A stretch of DNA of 64,000 bases from Mucidula mucida (Eukaryota > Basidiomycota > Agaricomycetes > Agaricales > Physalacriaceae), in contig JADNYV010000092.1 of the NCBI GenBank assembly GCA_015501055.1, forward strand, positions 62,001 through 126,000. Direction: 5' to 3'. Shown piece by piece: positions 34,452 to 45,028 of the stretch (position 1 is its first letter; each line of letters starts with the position of its first letter). Below the pieces are notes generated by a model. It was not told the origin of the DNA, searched no databases, and worked only from the letters and a program-made list of their open reading frames with translations. A program made the translations under genes and the position numbers.

Positions 34452-37400
34452 ATGGACTCCTTCCCACTTACACCGTCGCCATCGACCTCGCAAACCCAGT
34501 CTTCGAATAGCGGTACGTCTTTCTTTCTGTCTAAGAAAGGTGTATCTAACTGCTACAGCGTATTCTAACTCGGATCAAGCCGCTCCAACGCCTGCCTTTG
34601 GAGCAGGAAACTCTACAAACCATTTTGTGGCGTCTACCCCAAGGTTGTTCCGATCTCCCTCTTTCTTGTAGCACACACTTACAAGAGCACACAGCTCGCA
34701 ATCTTCCTCATCAGCCCAGTACACCCAGTCCTCCTCGTCGTCGCACGCGACATCCTCCACGTCGCCACTTCACTTCAATCCAGAAGAATCCGCAACGCAT
34801 GCACCAACTTTTGGATTTGACAACTTCGACACGGATGCGGATTTGGATAACCCGACTGCCTCATGTTCGACATCTACCCCATTCTACAATACAGATATGG
34901 AGTCCGAGCCACAAAATGGATTGTACAGCTCTATGGTAGATATCCAGCAGACGGCACAAATCAACAATGCATTGTATGTACTACTTTTTTTCTCGTTTGC
35001 AAGAGCGCTGATGTGTTTTCTCTTCAGTGGTGATTTCTGGTTCCCTGTCCTCAACGCCGACGACGTCTCTCCGGATTTGGAATTCCTCTTTGTCGATGAC
35101 CAGCCATCCACTTTCGCCTCCGATATACAAATTACATCTCCAGTGTCCAGCATCCGTGGCGATTCGTCCAACGAAGACAACAATCGACCATGGGGCGTGC
35201 CAGTACAGGAGTGAGCATGTCTCTGAGCAGACACAATGATGTTACTCATGAACTCGAGCAGTACATATCAACCACAATTCCCGGGAGGGACTTCGTCTAC
35301 AGCGACCGGTTTTTCAACGAGTACGAATGCTGCCGATAGTGCGTTGGCGGCAGGCATGAACAATATGTCTCTCTTCCCAACGCCTCTCCGTCACATGCCT
35401 AACTACTCCCCTTTGAATCCCTCGCCAAGCACCCCCACGTTTCGACCGACAAGACAATTCGGCTACACTCCGTACGTCGTACACCCGCCAAGTATTCATC
35501 TCTCGTTGACCTGTCTTCTAGAGATATTCCTTACAACCTAACGACACCTCTGCAACCACAGTCCGAGCGTTCGAAGGGAAAACAGAAGGAGGTACAATCC
35601 GAGCGCTCAAAGGGGAAACAGAGGGAAGCAAATTCCATGAACATAGAACAGACACGTTGGCAACAGTGGAAGGCAGAGCAAAACAACCTCCAAGCAGAGA
35701 ATCTTCAGGAGGAGCGTAAACCATGGGAGTTCATCCCAGAGACGGGAACTGATTATGTCTCTGATTCCAGTTCTGATGACGACGATTATCTCTCCGATGG
35801 CGAGATACCCAGTCCTGCCATTCCGCGCAGTATTGCACCGCTTCCTAGAGGAAGGGCTCGACGTCTTGGGAATATGTCTACTGCCGGACCGCATATGACC
35901 TCGTTGACGTCTTCCTCTATACCAGTGGACCGTAGCGCCGCAGCTGCGATGACGGTGGACAATACTTCGTTTCCAGCGGCCTCGCCCGTCACGAGCGCTG
36001 CCCAAAGCAATGGGAATCTGTCCAGCGCTGGACCGTGTATGACCTCGTCGACGTCTTTGTCTGACAGTAGCGCCGCAGCTGCGATGACGGTGGACGATAC
36101 TACGTTTCCATCGGCCTCGCCCGTCACAAGTGCTGCCCAAAGCAATGTGAATATGTCCAGCGCCCAACCGCTGATGACCTCGTCGACGTCTTCGTCTGAC
36201 AGTAGCGCCGCAGCTGCGATGACGGTGGATGATACTTCGTTTCCACTCGCCTCGCCAGTCCCGAACGCTGCTCAAGGCATTGGAAGTGCACCAGCGTCGA
36301 CGCCAGTGACAAGCATGTCTCGACAGGATCTGGCTAGCCAGCCATTCGCAGCTGTTCCGCCATCTGTTCCTAACTATTACGGATCGAGGAGCAGCAACAA
36401 TACAGGGAGCGTACCAGTCGCCGCTGCGTTCCTTCCGGCAGATGACCCTGCTTCCTTTACGCGAATTGTTGAGGTCGTCGATGACAAACACTTAGAGGAA
36501 GTGGCAGTCATACAATCTCGGAGTACCCCACCTTTTACGGAGTCGTTGGTTAAGCCTAAGCCTGCTTCTGTCCCTCCGCCTGCCCCAACTGCTATTCCGA
36601 CCTCAACTGCTCCAATCACAAGTGCGGCTGCTCCAGTCCCCACTTCGACTGCTCATTCGACTGGCTCAACTTCCAATCCACCTGCCCAGCTTCCTACCAA
36701 TCCTCCCTCTGTGCCACCACTTTCGGGTCTCTCGTCTGTGGGAGTAGGTTCGAACTACGTGTCCGTTCCTGCCTCTTCAGGAGTAGGTCTTTCAACTTCT
36801 GGAGCAAGTTCCTCTAGTCCTCAAGCTCTACCCCCATCTCCCGAGCCGTCGCCAGAAGCGACTTCGTTTTCTCCTCTTCCCAGCAGTGTCACTCCGAGCC
36901 CTTGCACGTCTCCTGGTTCAGCTGGGGTTTGTGACCTGATTTAACTATTCGTTCTTGATGTATTGACGTTGTTCTTTAGTCTTCAGTCTCACCTCAGACT
37001 CCGGCTGACTTGAGCTTCAACAATACCGGGAGTCTTAAAGCAGGGTACGAGGCTGAGGCTGTTCCTCTTATGCATCTTGAGTCTCCGACTCTCGATGACA
37101 TAACCCAGCCTATCGCGGTTGCTGCACATCCATCGCCTCCGTCGCCTCAATGTGAAGGACATTCCGGACCGATCCATACATCGACCGATCTTGCAGAGGC
37201 CGAACTCCTTCTGTTATTTGTTGCAAAGAGTGGCACTCCGGTTTCACGGGCCACGTTGGTTGATGCTGCATCTATACCTCTTCCTCCTAGTCCGACCATC
37301 ACTCCGACTTGTCCGCTCGATCCACCAGTCGATGCTGCCTTTATCCCTCTTCCTCCCAGTCCGACTATTACTCCGACTCCCGTCATCATCGTTACTCCGC

Positions 37401-39657
37401 CACTTGAAGAGCCAATCACGAACTTGGAGAAGGCTGATATTGAATCAGCCATTAAATCCCTGTCGAGTGCTCAACCTCCGTCGGTGGTCAAATCTACAGA
37501 GACGCAGAACACCTCTTCGTCTTCGACCCCTTCTGCTTCGACGTTGCCTGATACCGTGGCTGATGGTGCGAGCACGCCGCCTCCAAAGTCAAAGGCTACT
37601 AAGCAGAAGAAGGCGCAGGCGAAAAACAGGTCTGAACCATCGGCAATGAGTGAAAAGGCAGGGAAGGTGAAGGCACCTTCCGTGCAAGCTGTAGAGGCTT
37701 CTTCACCTGGAGAAAAGCTGGAGGAGGAGTTGAGAATGAAGTTGAGGAAACAGAAGGCGGATAAGGAGAAGAAGAAGAAACAGAAGGACGATGCAGAAGC
37801 GTCGAACAAGGCTGCCAGTACGTCTGCCGCTCCTGGTGTCTCGTCAGCCAAAACTTTGGCTTCGAGCTCTAGCTCTGCAGCGTCGAAAGCATTGGCTTCG
37901 AACTCTGGTTCTGCGTCGTCGAAATCGAAGGCCTCGCTATCAAAGGGTACGCCGTCTCCTACAAGCACGTCTTTGCTGCAAGAAGAAGCCAAGAAGAAGG
38001 AATCTCCATCTGCTCCCGCTTCCTCAGCGGCATCGCACCCACAACCACAACGATTGCCACCGCGGAGTGGATCGGTTTCACCGTTACTCAGGAAAGCAAC
38101 GACAACTGCTGCTGCACAGGCGGTTGCAACGCCAGCGCCTGCTCCTACATTTAATCAGGCGCCTGTTATACCGAATGTTCCGATCGCGCCCGTTTTCCCT
38201 GCTCAACAGACTCCAATTCCATCTGGGTCTGGCTCTGGACAGGTTCCTTCTGCTACCTCTGGCTGGGGACAGGCTTCTTTGCCTCCCTCGTTTGCCACCG
38301 CGACTCAGCAGTCCTCAAATGGATACCCTACTTCGGCGAACACCGGGGGCTGGCCTCTTCCCATGGGACAACCCCAGGCTTCGGTGCAAGTCGCGTCACC
38401 TGCTTGGAACACCCAAGCTGCTGTGAACACCCAGGCTGTTTTTGATGTCGATACGGACATGCAGGATGCGTACGTCGTTGCTTTACTTCATCCGAGGTAT
38501 AAATATACTTACGTCTGACGCCGCGTTGCAGGACCGCACCCCCTCCTCCCCTTTACCAGCAAGTCGCGCCGCCGATGGATGTGGATATGGCGGATGCCCC
38601 GTCTGCTTGGGCTTGGAATCCCCAGCCGCAAGCTCAGGTTTTCCAGTCGCAGCCTGGCTTTCAGGCTCAGCCTGCGACTCAGCCAGTTTTTCAAACGCAG
38701 CCTCAGACACAGTCTATTTTCCAGTCGCAGCCTCAGACGCAGTCTCTCTTCCAGTCCAGCCTCAGACGCATCTCTCCTCCAGTCGCAGCCTCAGACGCAG
38801 TCTCTCTTCCAGTCGCAACCGCTTTTCTCGTCGCAGCTCAGAGCCAGCCACTTTTCCAGTCGCAGAGTAACGCTCAACCCCAAGCGCAAGCTCAGGCATC
38901 GAGTACGTTCTTCTCGAGCCCGCCGTCATATTCAACGGCGCAGCAACAAGCTCAGCAGTCTGCGTCAAAGCCGTTACCGTTCCAGACTGTCGAGTCGGTC
39001 TTTCCTCCCCCTATGTCGCGCCCAAGTCGACCCGACAACAAGAACAACGCCACCTGTAGTTGACGTTCCTCCACCGTATGCTTCGCAGCCTGCACCGTTA
39101 TTCTCGGCGTTTCAGCAGCAGCCTTCTCCGTGGTCGAGTTTCAAGGTCATTGTTGAGGAGCCTCCGGTACAGCCGGTACGTTTTCGCGTGTGCTAAGCTT
39201 TCTAACACGCACTCATCGTTTTCCTCCTCTAGCCGCGCCCTCCGCCCAAGCAGATCATCATAAAGCCCGAATATTGGGAAGAATTCTTTCACTGGTACGA
39301 TACCGCCCCCGAAGCGAAGCGTTTCCCAGCATATCCGTTCACTGATACGGATGTGCCGACGTGGATGATGGATCTACGGGACCAGTTTTGGGCATTGAAC
39401 AATGACCTGCATTTGGCGTGGAACTTTGTGTGCTGGTGTTCGCGGGGGACGCATTTTGTTACGCGCCTGCTGAGCTCGAAGAAGTACTCGGAGGGTGCGA
39501 TGTTGGAGGCGTTTATTGCGCGGGGCAAGGATTGGGAGAAATATATGTATACGAAGAAGCATACGCCGGATATGTGCGGGGGAGGATGCAAGGTATGTCT
39601 TGTGATTTTGTGATTGGGCTCGAAGCTGACTGGGTGGATTAGCGGACGTCTCGATAG
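34452..39657 (+). CDS. large Ser/Pro/Gln-rich protein with conserved-looking C-terminus
   Basis: About ten exons: 34452-34512, 34559-34643, 34695-34973, 35028-35210, 35262-35471, 35522-36926, 36980-38469, 38532-39175, 39233-39592 and 39643-39657. All joins use GT-AG introns of about 46-65 nt and keep frame, except exon 8. That exon needs either one further intron (38903-39026 would fit) or a frameshift. The protein, roughly 1,500 residues, is mostly disordered: a 45-residue tandem triplication near 35870-36270, a Lys/Glu-rich coiled stretch (KLEEELRMKLRKQKADKEKK) and FQSQPQTQ repeats. The last 120 residues look folded and rich in Trp (YWEEFFHWYDTAPE, WEKYMYTKKH, CGGGCKRTSR). An upstream ATG at 34380 would add a hydrophobic leader. 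Function unknown. Confidence 0.7.
35869..36273 (+). repeat. 135-bp tandem repeat, three units
   Basis: The marker GCCGCAGCTGCGATGACG recurs at 35937, 36072 and 36207, exactly 135 bp apart. Each unit encodes SSAAAAMTVDDTSFP-type sequence followed by ASPVTSAAQSN. The period keeps the reading frame. Confidence 0.9.
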
Positions 39658-40010
39658 GCGCATGCTGCTTGCATTCGACTCTTTTTTTTCCATCTCATTT
39701 GTAATACTAGCTGTGTTTGTATATTAGTGTACCGTTGCTCGTTCGCGCTGTAGAGTTTCTCTTTTTTGTAGCATTTAGTTCTTTTCTCGCTCTCAGTCTG
39801 GTTGTATTTTTGGAGCAGTTTTTATCCTTCTACCTAGTACCGTCGTTTCGTCAATATGAAACATGGGGATGGAGGTTGTTTTCTGCTCAATTTGTTGGAT
39901 AGCGGTTGGCCTTGACCCAGCCATTTGGGTACTTATACCGCTCGGGGTCTGACTCAACCTGAACGTAAGTAGTACGACTTGCTCAATTGCCACCACCATC
40001 GCGTACACTC
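39658..40010. other. intergenic between two plus-strand genes
   Basis: 3' end of the large gene and promoter of the F-box gene. Nothing else seen. Confidence 0.5.
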
Positions 40011-41276
40011 ATGAATACCCAAGTCGTTTCTATGTCGACGCTCAATCTCTGTGATGCGATAACATTCGAGGATCTGCCCACCGAGATCGTCTCTTTGATA
40101 ATCGAATGGCTTAAGCCCGATGAAGTCGTCACCCTCGGCTGTGTCAGTCAAAGACTAAACAGTATATCCTTCTCTGCCTATTTCATGTCTCAGCCATCGA
40201 CGCTATCCACGCATTACAGCCTCCGTCGTGCTAGCCTGGCATCGGAGGGGTACCACCCCTTTCACACTCTTAAAGCACTGCGTCTCGCATTCTACGAGAA
40301 GCGACATCAACATGTTTCATCATTGGTTCTCCACTTCAGCGTTGGTAAATTTGTGGAGGAGGCCAATTACGCGCAGAGCTTCCTACGCAGTGCACCCCAG
40401 CTCCAGAGTCTGAGTGTGCATCTTATCACGCACTCAAGCTGGAATCGCGCCGATGGGTCTCCGAGGGCAGAGTTCGGCCAAGTGTACGACGCGTTTGTGG
40501 GACTTTTGAAGAGCCTTCATTGTATCCCGAAGCTCGATGCCCTTGACATTCGAGGCAGCATTCCAGTTCCCGAGTCTGCGTCTGTACTGATCCCCCAGGA
40601 CATTCCCATACCCATGCACGTTAGCAGCGCTAACCTGGAGCACTGTGACTGCCTCTCGAGTCCCTCCTTGGTGGACTGGTCCATTCACGCTCTCAACACC
40701 ATGCCTATACGGAGCGTCGACCTCGATGAGAGCATGCTACGTTCATGCGAGGATCGTATTCATATGCCTTTTATCCAGAACATGACGATCTACTGCCCCC
40801 CGCCTGCTTTCGCTGTCGGTGCCTTGCTTTCACGGCACCCGACTATCACTTCCTTCTCGTTGCATAGCCAATGTGCCTTTCAGAAAGACCGCGTATCTTT
40901 GCGACATGGCGCCCTTCCGAACCTTACCAACCTCAAAACAGACATGAGTTACATCAATAGTTGGTTGGCACAGGACTCTGTCATGCCAAAGCTCCAGTCG
41001 TTGACAGCTCTTCTACCTGATCATCCCACGCGTGGGTCAGCACAGGCCAAGGAATTGCTCTCGCTCGTTGCAAAGCGACCCAGCATCACATCATTAGGCC
41101 TCCCGCTATGCATTCTTTCGTTGGAAGATATCTTTCCAGCCGACCGGGATCTCTCACATATTGACGATCTACAAATCCGCGTTCCCAACGACGGGAACTG
41201 CGGAGTGCCAGCAGACATTGAGCAGTTTATATCGGCGGTCAACTCGTTTACGGGGGCGTCAAGGTCTTTCGAGTGA
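40011..41276 (+). CDS. F-box protein, 421 aa
   Basis: Single exon. ATG 40011 is chosen because the open frame upstream has no other ATG. The F-box is near residues 20-50 (FEDLPTEIVSLIIEWLKPDE, then CVSQRLN). Leucine-rich-repeat-like segments follow (FLRSAPQLQSLSVHLI, KLDALDIRGSIPV, RHPTITSFSLHSQ, LPNLTNLKTDMS). The F-box would bind Skp1 and the repeats a substrate. It is intact, unlike the F-box copies at 43.3 and 49.3 kb, and not closely similar to them. Confidence 0.82.
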   Translation: MNTQVVSMSTLNLCDAITFEDLPTEIVSLIIEWLKPDEVVTLGCVSQRLNSISFSAYFMSQPSTLSTHYSLRRASLASEGYHPFHTLKALRLAFYEKRHQHVSSLVLHFSVGKFVEEANYAQSFLRSAPQLQSLSVHLITHSSWNRADGSPRAEFGQVYDAFVGLLKSLHCIPKLDALDIRGSIPVPESASVLIPQDIPIPMHVSSANLEHCDCLSSPSLVDWSIHALNTMPIRSVDLDESMLRSCEDRIHMPFIQNMTIYCPPPAFAVGALLSRHPTITSFSLHSQCAFQKDRVSLRHGALPNLTNLKTDMSYINSWLAQDSVMPKLQSLTALLPDHPTRGSAQAKELLSLVAKRPSITSLGLPLCILSLEDIFPADRDLSHIDDLQIRVPNDGNCGVPADIEQFISAVNSFTGASRSFE

Positions 41277-41714
41277 AGAACACGACATATCCGGAAGCGC
41301 ACGAGTGGCGGGTCAAAGTCAAGCCTGTACTCGCTGAACATTGTCCGGAGTTGAATTTTGAGATTGGGTAGCATCCGAGCCATATAAAGTATTTATACAG
41401 CTGCGCGAGCAATATGATGTGTGTTCAAACGACGTCAATATAGTTCACCTTTGATTAAGCAATATAGCTGTCCAATTGGCGCGTGCCACTGTTCTCTGAA
41501 TCTAAAAGGCCATACAAGTACGCCCAGTTGCTCCCGAACCGTGTCGTCCGTCAAGTCCTTCACAGTTCGAGCCCAAACACCGTAAGAAATCGGATAGCCT
41601 GGGACATACATTATTTGTACGTGGTGGACTAAGATGAGAAGTAGAATCGGCAAATCCGGCACGCGCCAAACAACAAGTAAACAACGGCGCCACAGACAAG
41701 CTTGTTTGTTTTAA
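41277..41714. other. intergenic and promoter of paralogue A
   Basis: The last 70 bp (CGGCACGCGCCAAACAACAA area) are repeated before paralogue B near 42415, so the upstream region was duplicated with the gene. Confidence 0.5.
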
Positions 41715-42213
41715 ATGGCCTTCGAAGAGGCAACCATATGGCCACCCCAACTGTCCGCCGCGCTCAAAATCAAGCGCGAGGGCGGCCCCTTTGAAAGAGA
41801 CTACTATGCACCCTACAACAAACTCCTCCACTGGATGTTCCCTTCGTGGGACTTTGTCGTCGTTCCCCATGCTGCTTATGGTGAGGGAACAGAGGGACAT
41901 TGCGCACGGAGCCATACGCAAATACGCGGACACTCACATGCGCCGTCTGTTCAACGATATGCTGGAAATATGCCCACTGCCCATTCTGTACGGTATTAGC
42001 GCCTTTGGCACGAAACTCTGCGTGTACAAAGGTGATACTGCTACCTTTGATATTGAGCCGCCGAAGGATCTTTCGGCGGCAGAGTTTTCCATACCGCGGG
42101 GTTATTTGGAGAACCAGTGGTCGGTGGAGTTGTTGTCCCAGGAAGGGTTTGAGGAGATGAAGAGCATTGCCATAGGCGTTCAACAAGCTTGTTCTGATTG
42201 GCAAATAGTTTGA
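41715..42213 (+). pseudogene. uncharacterised mushroom family, paralogue A, deleted
   Basis: ATG 41715 starts MAFEEATIWPPQLSAALK and continues KLLHWMFPSWDFVVVPHA. About 80 bp present in paralogue B are then missing, and the frame shifts to MVREQRDIAHGAIRKYADTH, with LPILYGISAFGTKLCVY and NQWSVELLSQEGFEEMK following. The lost part covers the VLLLEMMDD strand of B. The family is known to me only as a repeated agaricomycete type. A core of strand-E-strand form hints at a restriction-endonuclease-like fold, but this is speculative. Confidence 0.65.
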
Positions 42214-42490
42214 TTACTAGCTCGCGACGTTTCTCCCTCCTCTTTTGAAATGCAGGTGCTTCGTGTGTGTACTATCTGAGAACATCAAAGAAGCGTCAAG
42301 AACTGGGAACTCAAGTTGCTGAATAGCATCTCTCTGTGTCGGTTATATAGAATGAAGGTCATGATCTGCACTGGTTTCAGTATAGGAGGGCAATACAGTA
42401 ATCGGCATATTCGGCATGCGCCAAATAACAAGCAAGAACGATCGGCGCCACAGATCAATCGTTGCACCTTTCCATCATCGTGCTTCCCAG

Positions 42491-43066
42491 ATGTCCTTTG
42501 AAGACGCAACTAGTTGGCCGCCTGAGCTGCTCTCCATGTTAGCAGCTGAGCGCGAGGGCAGTCATCATGAAAGCCGCTACTATGCGCCCTACGATAAACT
42601 CCTCCACTGAATGTTCCCATCGTGGGACTTTCTCGTCGTTCCCCACGCCGTCAGGAAGCTTTACACCAAAGACAGGTCTATCTACTTCATAGCCCTGCTC
42701 GTCATGAACCAGGACAAGCCCGTGCTCCTGCTTGAGATGATGGACGACAGCTACATCACCAAGGGGAGCACACGCGGTCGCGCGGACACGCAGATGCGCA
42801 TCCTTTTTAACGATCTTTATCACGAACAATGTCGAGTGCCCATTTTGTACGGTATCAGCGCACTTGGTATGACACTCCGCGTGTACCAAGCCGATACTGC
42901 CACCTTCATGGTGCACCCGCGTGCGGACCCGTCGGTGTGGGAGACTCTGCTTCCACCGCATTATCTGGAAAACGAGTGGTCGGTGGAATTGCTGTCGCAG
43001 GAAGGGTTCGACGAGATGAAAAGGATTGGCACATACATTATTTCCGAGTCAGCCAAGGCCCCTTGA
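42491..43066 (+). pseudogene. uncharacterised mushroom family, paralogue B, with stop codon
   Basis: 191 codons in one frame from ATG 42491 to the stop at 43064-43066, except for a TGA at 42608-42610. Paralogue A has TGG (Trp) at that place in KLLHWMFPSWDF. All other family segments are present: RSIYFIALLVMNQDKPVLLL, RVPILYGISALGMTLRVY, NEWSVELLSQEGFDEMKRI. One G-to-A change would explain the damage. Direct tandem duplicate of A with a shared upstream sequence, offset about 775 bp. Confidence 0.68.
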
Positions 43067-43313
43067 TTTCAATTCGGTTGCTGCCTTCCTTTGAATACCC
43101 TTTTCAGCCGTTGTACTACTATTTCTTCCAGTTCCTTGTAGTTGATGTACCGTGGGCTTTTTTATCATAGTGTTTCCTTCGTGCGACCACTATGCTGTTC
43201 ATAACGAAACAAGATTGAATTTCGTCGAGATACCAAATTCTGAATCCTCGAAACTACTAAAGAAGTGTGAATAAGGAGGGTATACCATTAGTCGTCGTAA
43301 GAAAACTAGTTTG

Positions 43314-44651
43314 CTAAAGGGATGGCGCTTCGAGTCTAATTGACGAGTACTTTGCGAGAGATTCCCACTCAAAGATAAACATCCCGCTGTTCTCCAAAGG
43401 GTCATCGCACCCAAAGTACCGCTTTCCTGATTCCGGCAAACACGACTCAAGGAACCACGTCTGGATCTTGGTCTTCATCTGCATCTCGTCGGAGGCGTTC
43501 ACCCCTACTACCTCCTGATTCAAGTCGTCGTCCCACCTGTTCACGAACCTTAAAGGAAACACGAGCAACAATTCCTCCAAGTCAAGTTAAGCAACGCCCT
43601 GTCCAGCCCCTCCCATAACTGCGAATTCGGAGCAGTCGATGGCATCTGGACATAATCCCATTGTGGCGTGAACTCAAATGTGAGGGTCAAGGATGCAAGA
43701 CAAGACGTCTGCGCGATATTCACCAGGGTCTGGGTGCACCACGACAGTGGTGTAAAGCGTGGATCCCACGTGCTGGTCAGAGCCAAACATAGTTCGAGAG
43801 TTTGTACGCCTCCGATATGTTGTAGGGGAGGGAGAGCATCGTCTTCGTGTATAAGCACTCGAACAAATGTTACTGTGGAGACTCACGGGTTATCCTTCCA
43901 CCACCACCACCATAATCCAATGCACCAAGGTGCAGTTCCTCCAGGTCATTGCGCTCTATGAATTGAGAGATGCGTTCGACGTACAAGGTCGGTTCCATTT
44001 GAGAGCGAATTATACGATCAGAGGTTTACGACGGCGTAGAGGATGGCGAGGAAGATGGACATGTTTAATGTGCATGATTTAACCTCCAGAGAGGTGATGT
44101 GACACTGTCGTAGCGCGCGGTGAATGGCTTTGGGATCGTGGAACAGATAAAAGTCGAGATTATGCAGACAGAGATGGGATAGATTGGGCATTTGGGGTAT
44201 TGTGGCGACAAAGGCGGGGAGGGACGGGGAAAGCGAGAGCGGAGACTTGAGTGCAGCTGGATCAGGATGCTTATCGCATATCGTGAGTGACTGGATATAC
44301 TCGACAACCTCAGACGCCTCATTCAGCACGTCGGTGAGGCGCCGCATACTTTCACATTGACGCTCCGCCTCCAATTTTCGAGCGCTGATAGGGACACAAT
44401 TGCCACAATGTCCAGAGGAGGAAAAGCGCGCCTGTGGCTTGACAGTGAGATCACGGAATTGGCGAGCTCGAACTTGGGGTAGAATGCCGTGCCAGACGAG
44501 TGCCAACGGAGAGATTTCATCGTCAGAAAGGAGCTCGAGAATTAATAGTTTGAGCTCGAGGGGGAGGTCGAAAGCGTTTGGTGGCTAGTGGTGGATGAGA
44601 AGGCAAAGGTGGTAGAGCATAGCAACTCACTTGACAAGTTTCGGTGGCCAT
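43314..44651 (-). pseudogene. F-box protein, duplicated copy 1, broken
   Basis: MATETCQ, a short GTGAGT...CTAG intron, then the F-box FDLPLELKLLILELLSDDE. The leucine-rich body follows (MPNLSHLCLHNLDFYLFHDP, SLEVKSCTLNMSIFLAILYA). Compared with the copy at 49317-50983, about 240 bp are missing after AVVNL (near 44018), which creates a stop. One base is missing near 43585 in the ALLELDLEELLLVF region. The C-terminal part (ESGKRYFGCDDPLEN) is still recognisable. The 3' flank to about 43210 is shared with the other copy. Confidence 0.75.
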
Positions 44652-45028
44652 AACGGTAGTCGAAGCTCGCACGAAAATTCGAGATCTTGGGCGTTTGGTT
44701 GCAAGTGCAGTAGAATATGCCATCAGCATCGATCACAAGTTGGCGGCGAGGCAAACAAGTCAGAGTCGCCTTCCACCTGATAGGCCCATTGTGAATAATG
44801 GGGATATATATCGGGCGCAGTTAGTAACTGTGGACCAACTGTGGACTGTCATTGTTAGCATAGTCCAAATGGGGTTAAATCATCATGTGGCTCCTAACAT
44901 TGTTCGATCAACTTGACCAAACACATCCGAACTTGGTAATTGCAGTCACGACGCGAACAAAGGCGAGCGCGCCTACGACTATAAAACGTGAGTTTCCTCT
45001 TTCATTGTCACCAACACTCATTCTTACC
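44652..45028. other. divergent promoter region
   Basis: Shared upstream region of the F-box copy 1 (minus) and the FunK1-type gene (plus). Nothing further recognised. Confidence 0.45.

Noticed and set aside
35607..36491. 294-codon minus-strand ORF rich in Arg/His/Cys
   Set aside because: Antisense shadow of the exon at 35522-36926; its repetitive composition follows from the 135-bp triplication.
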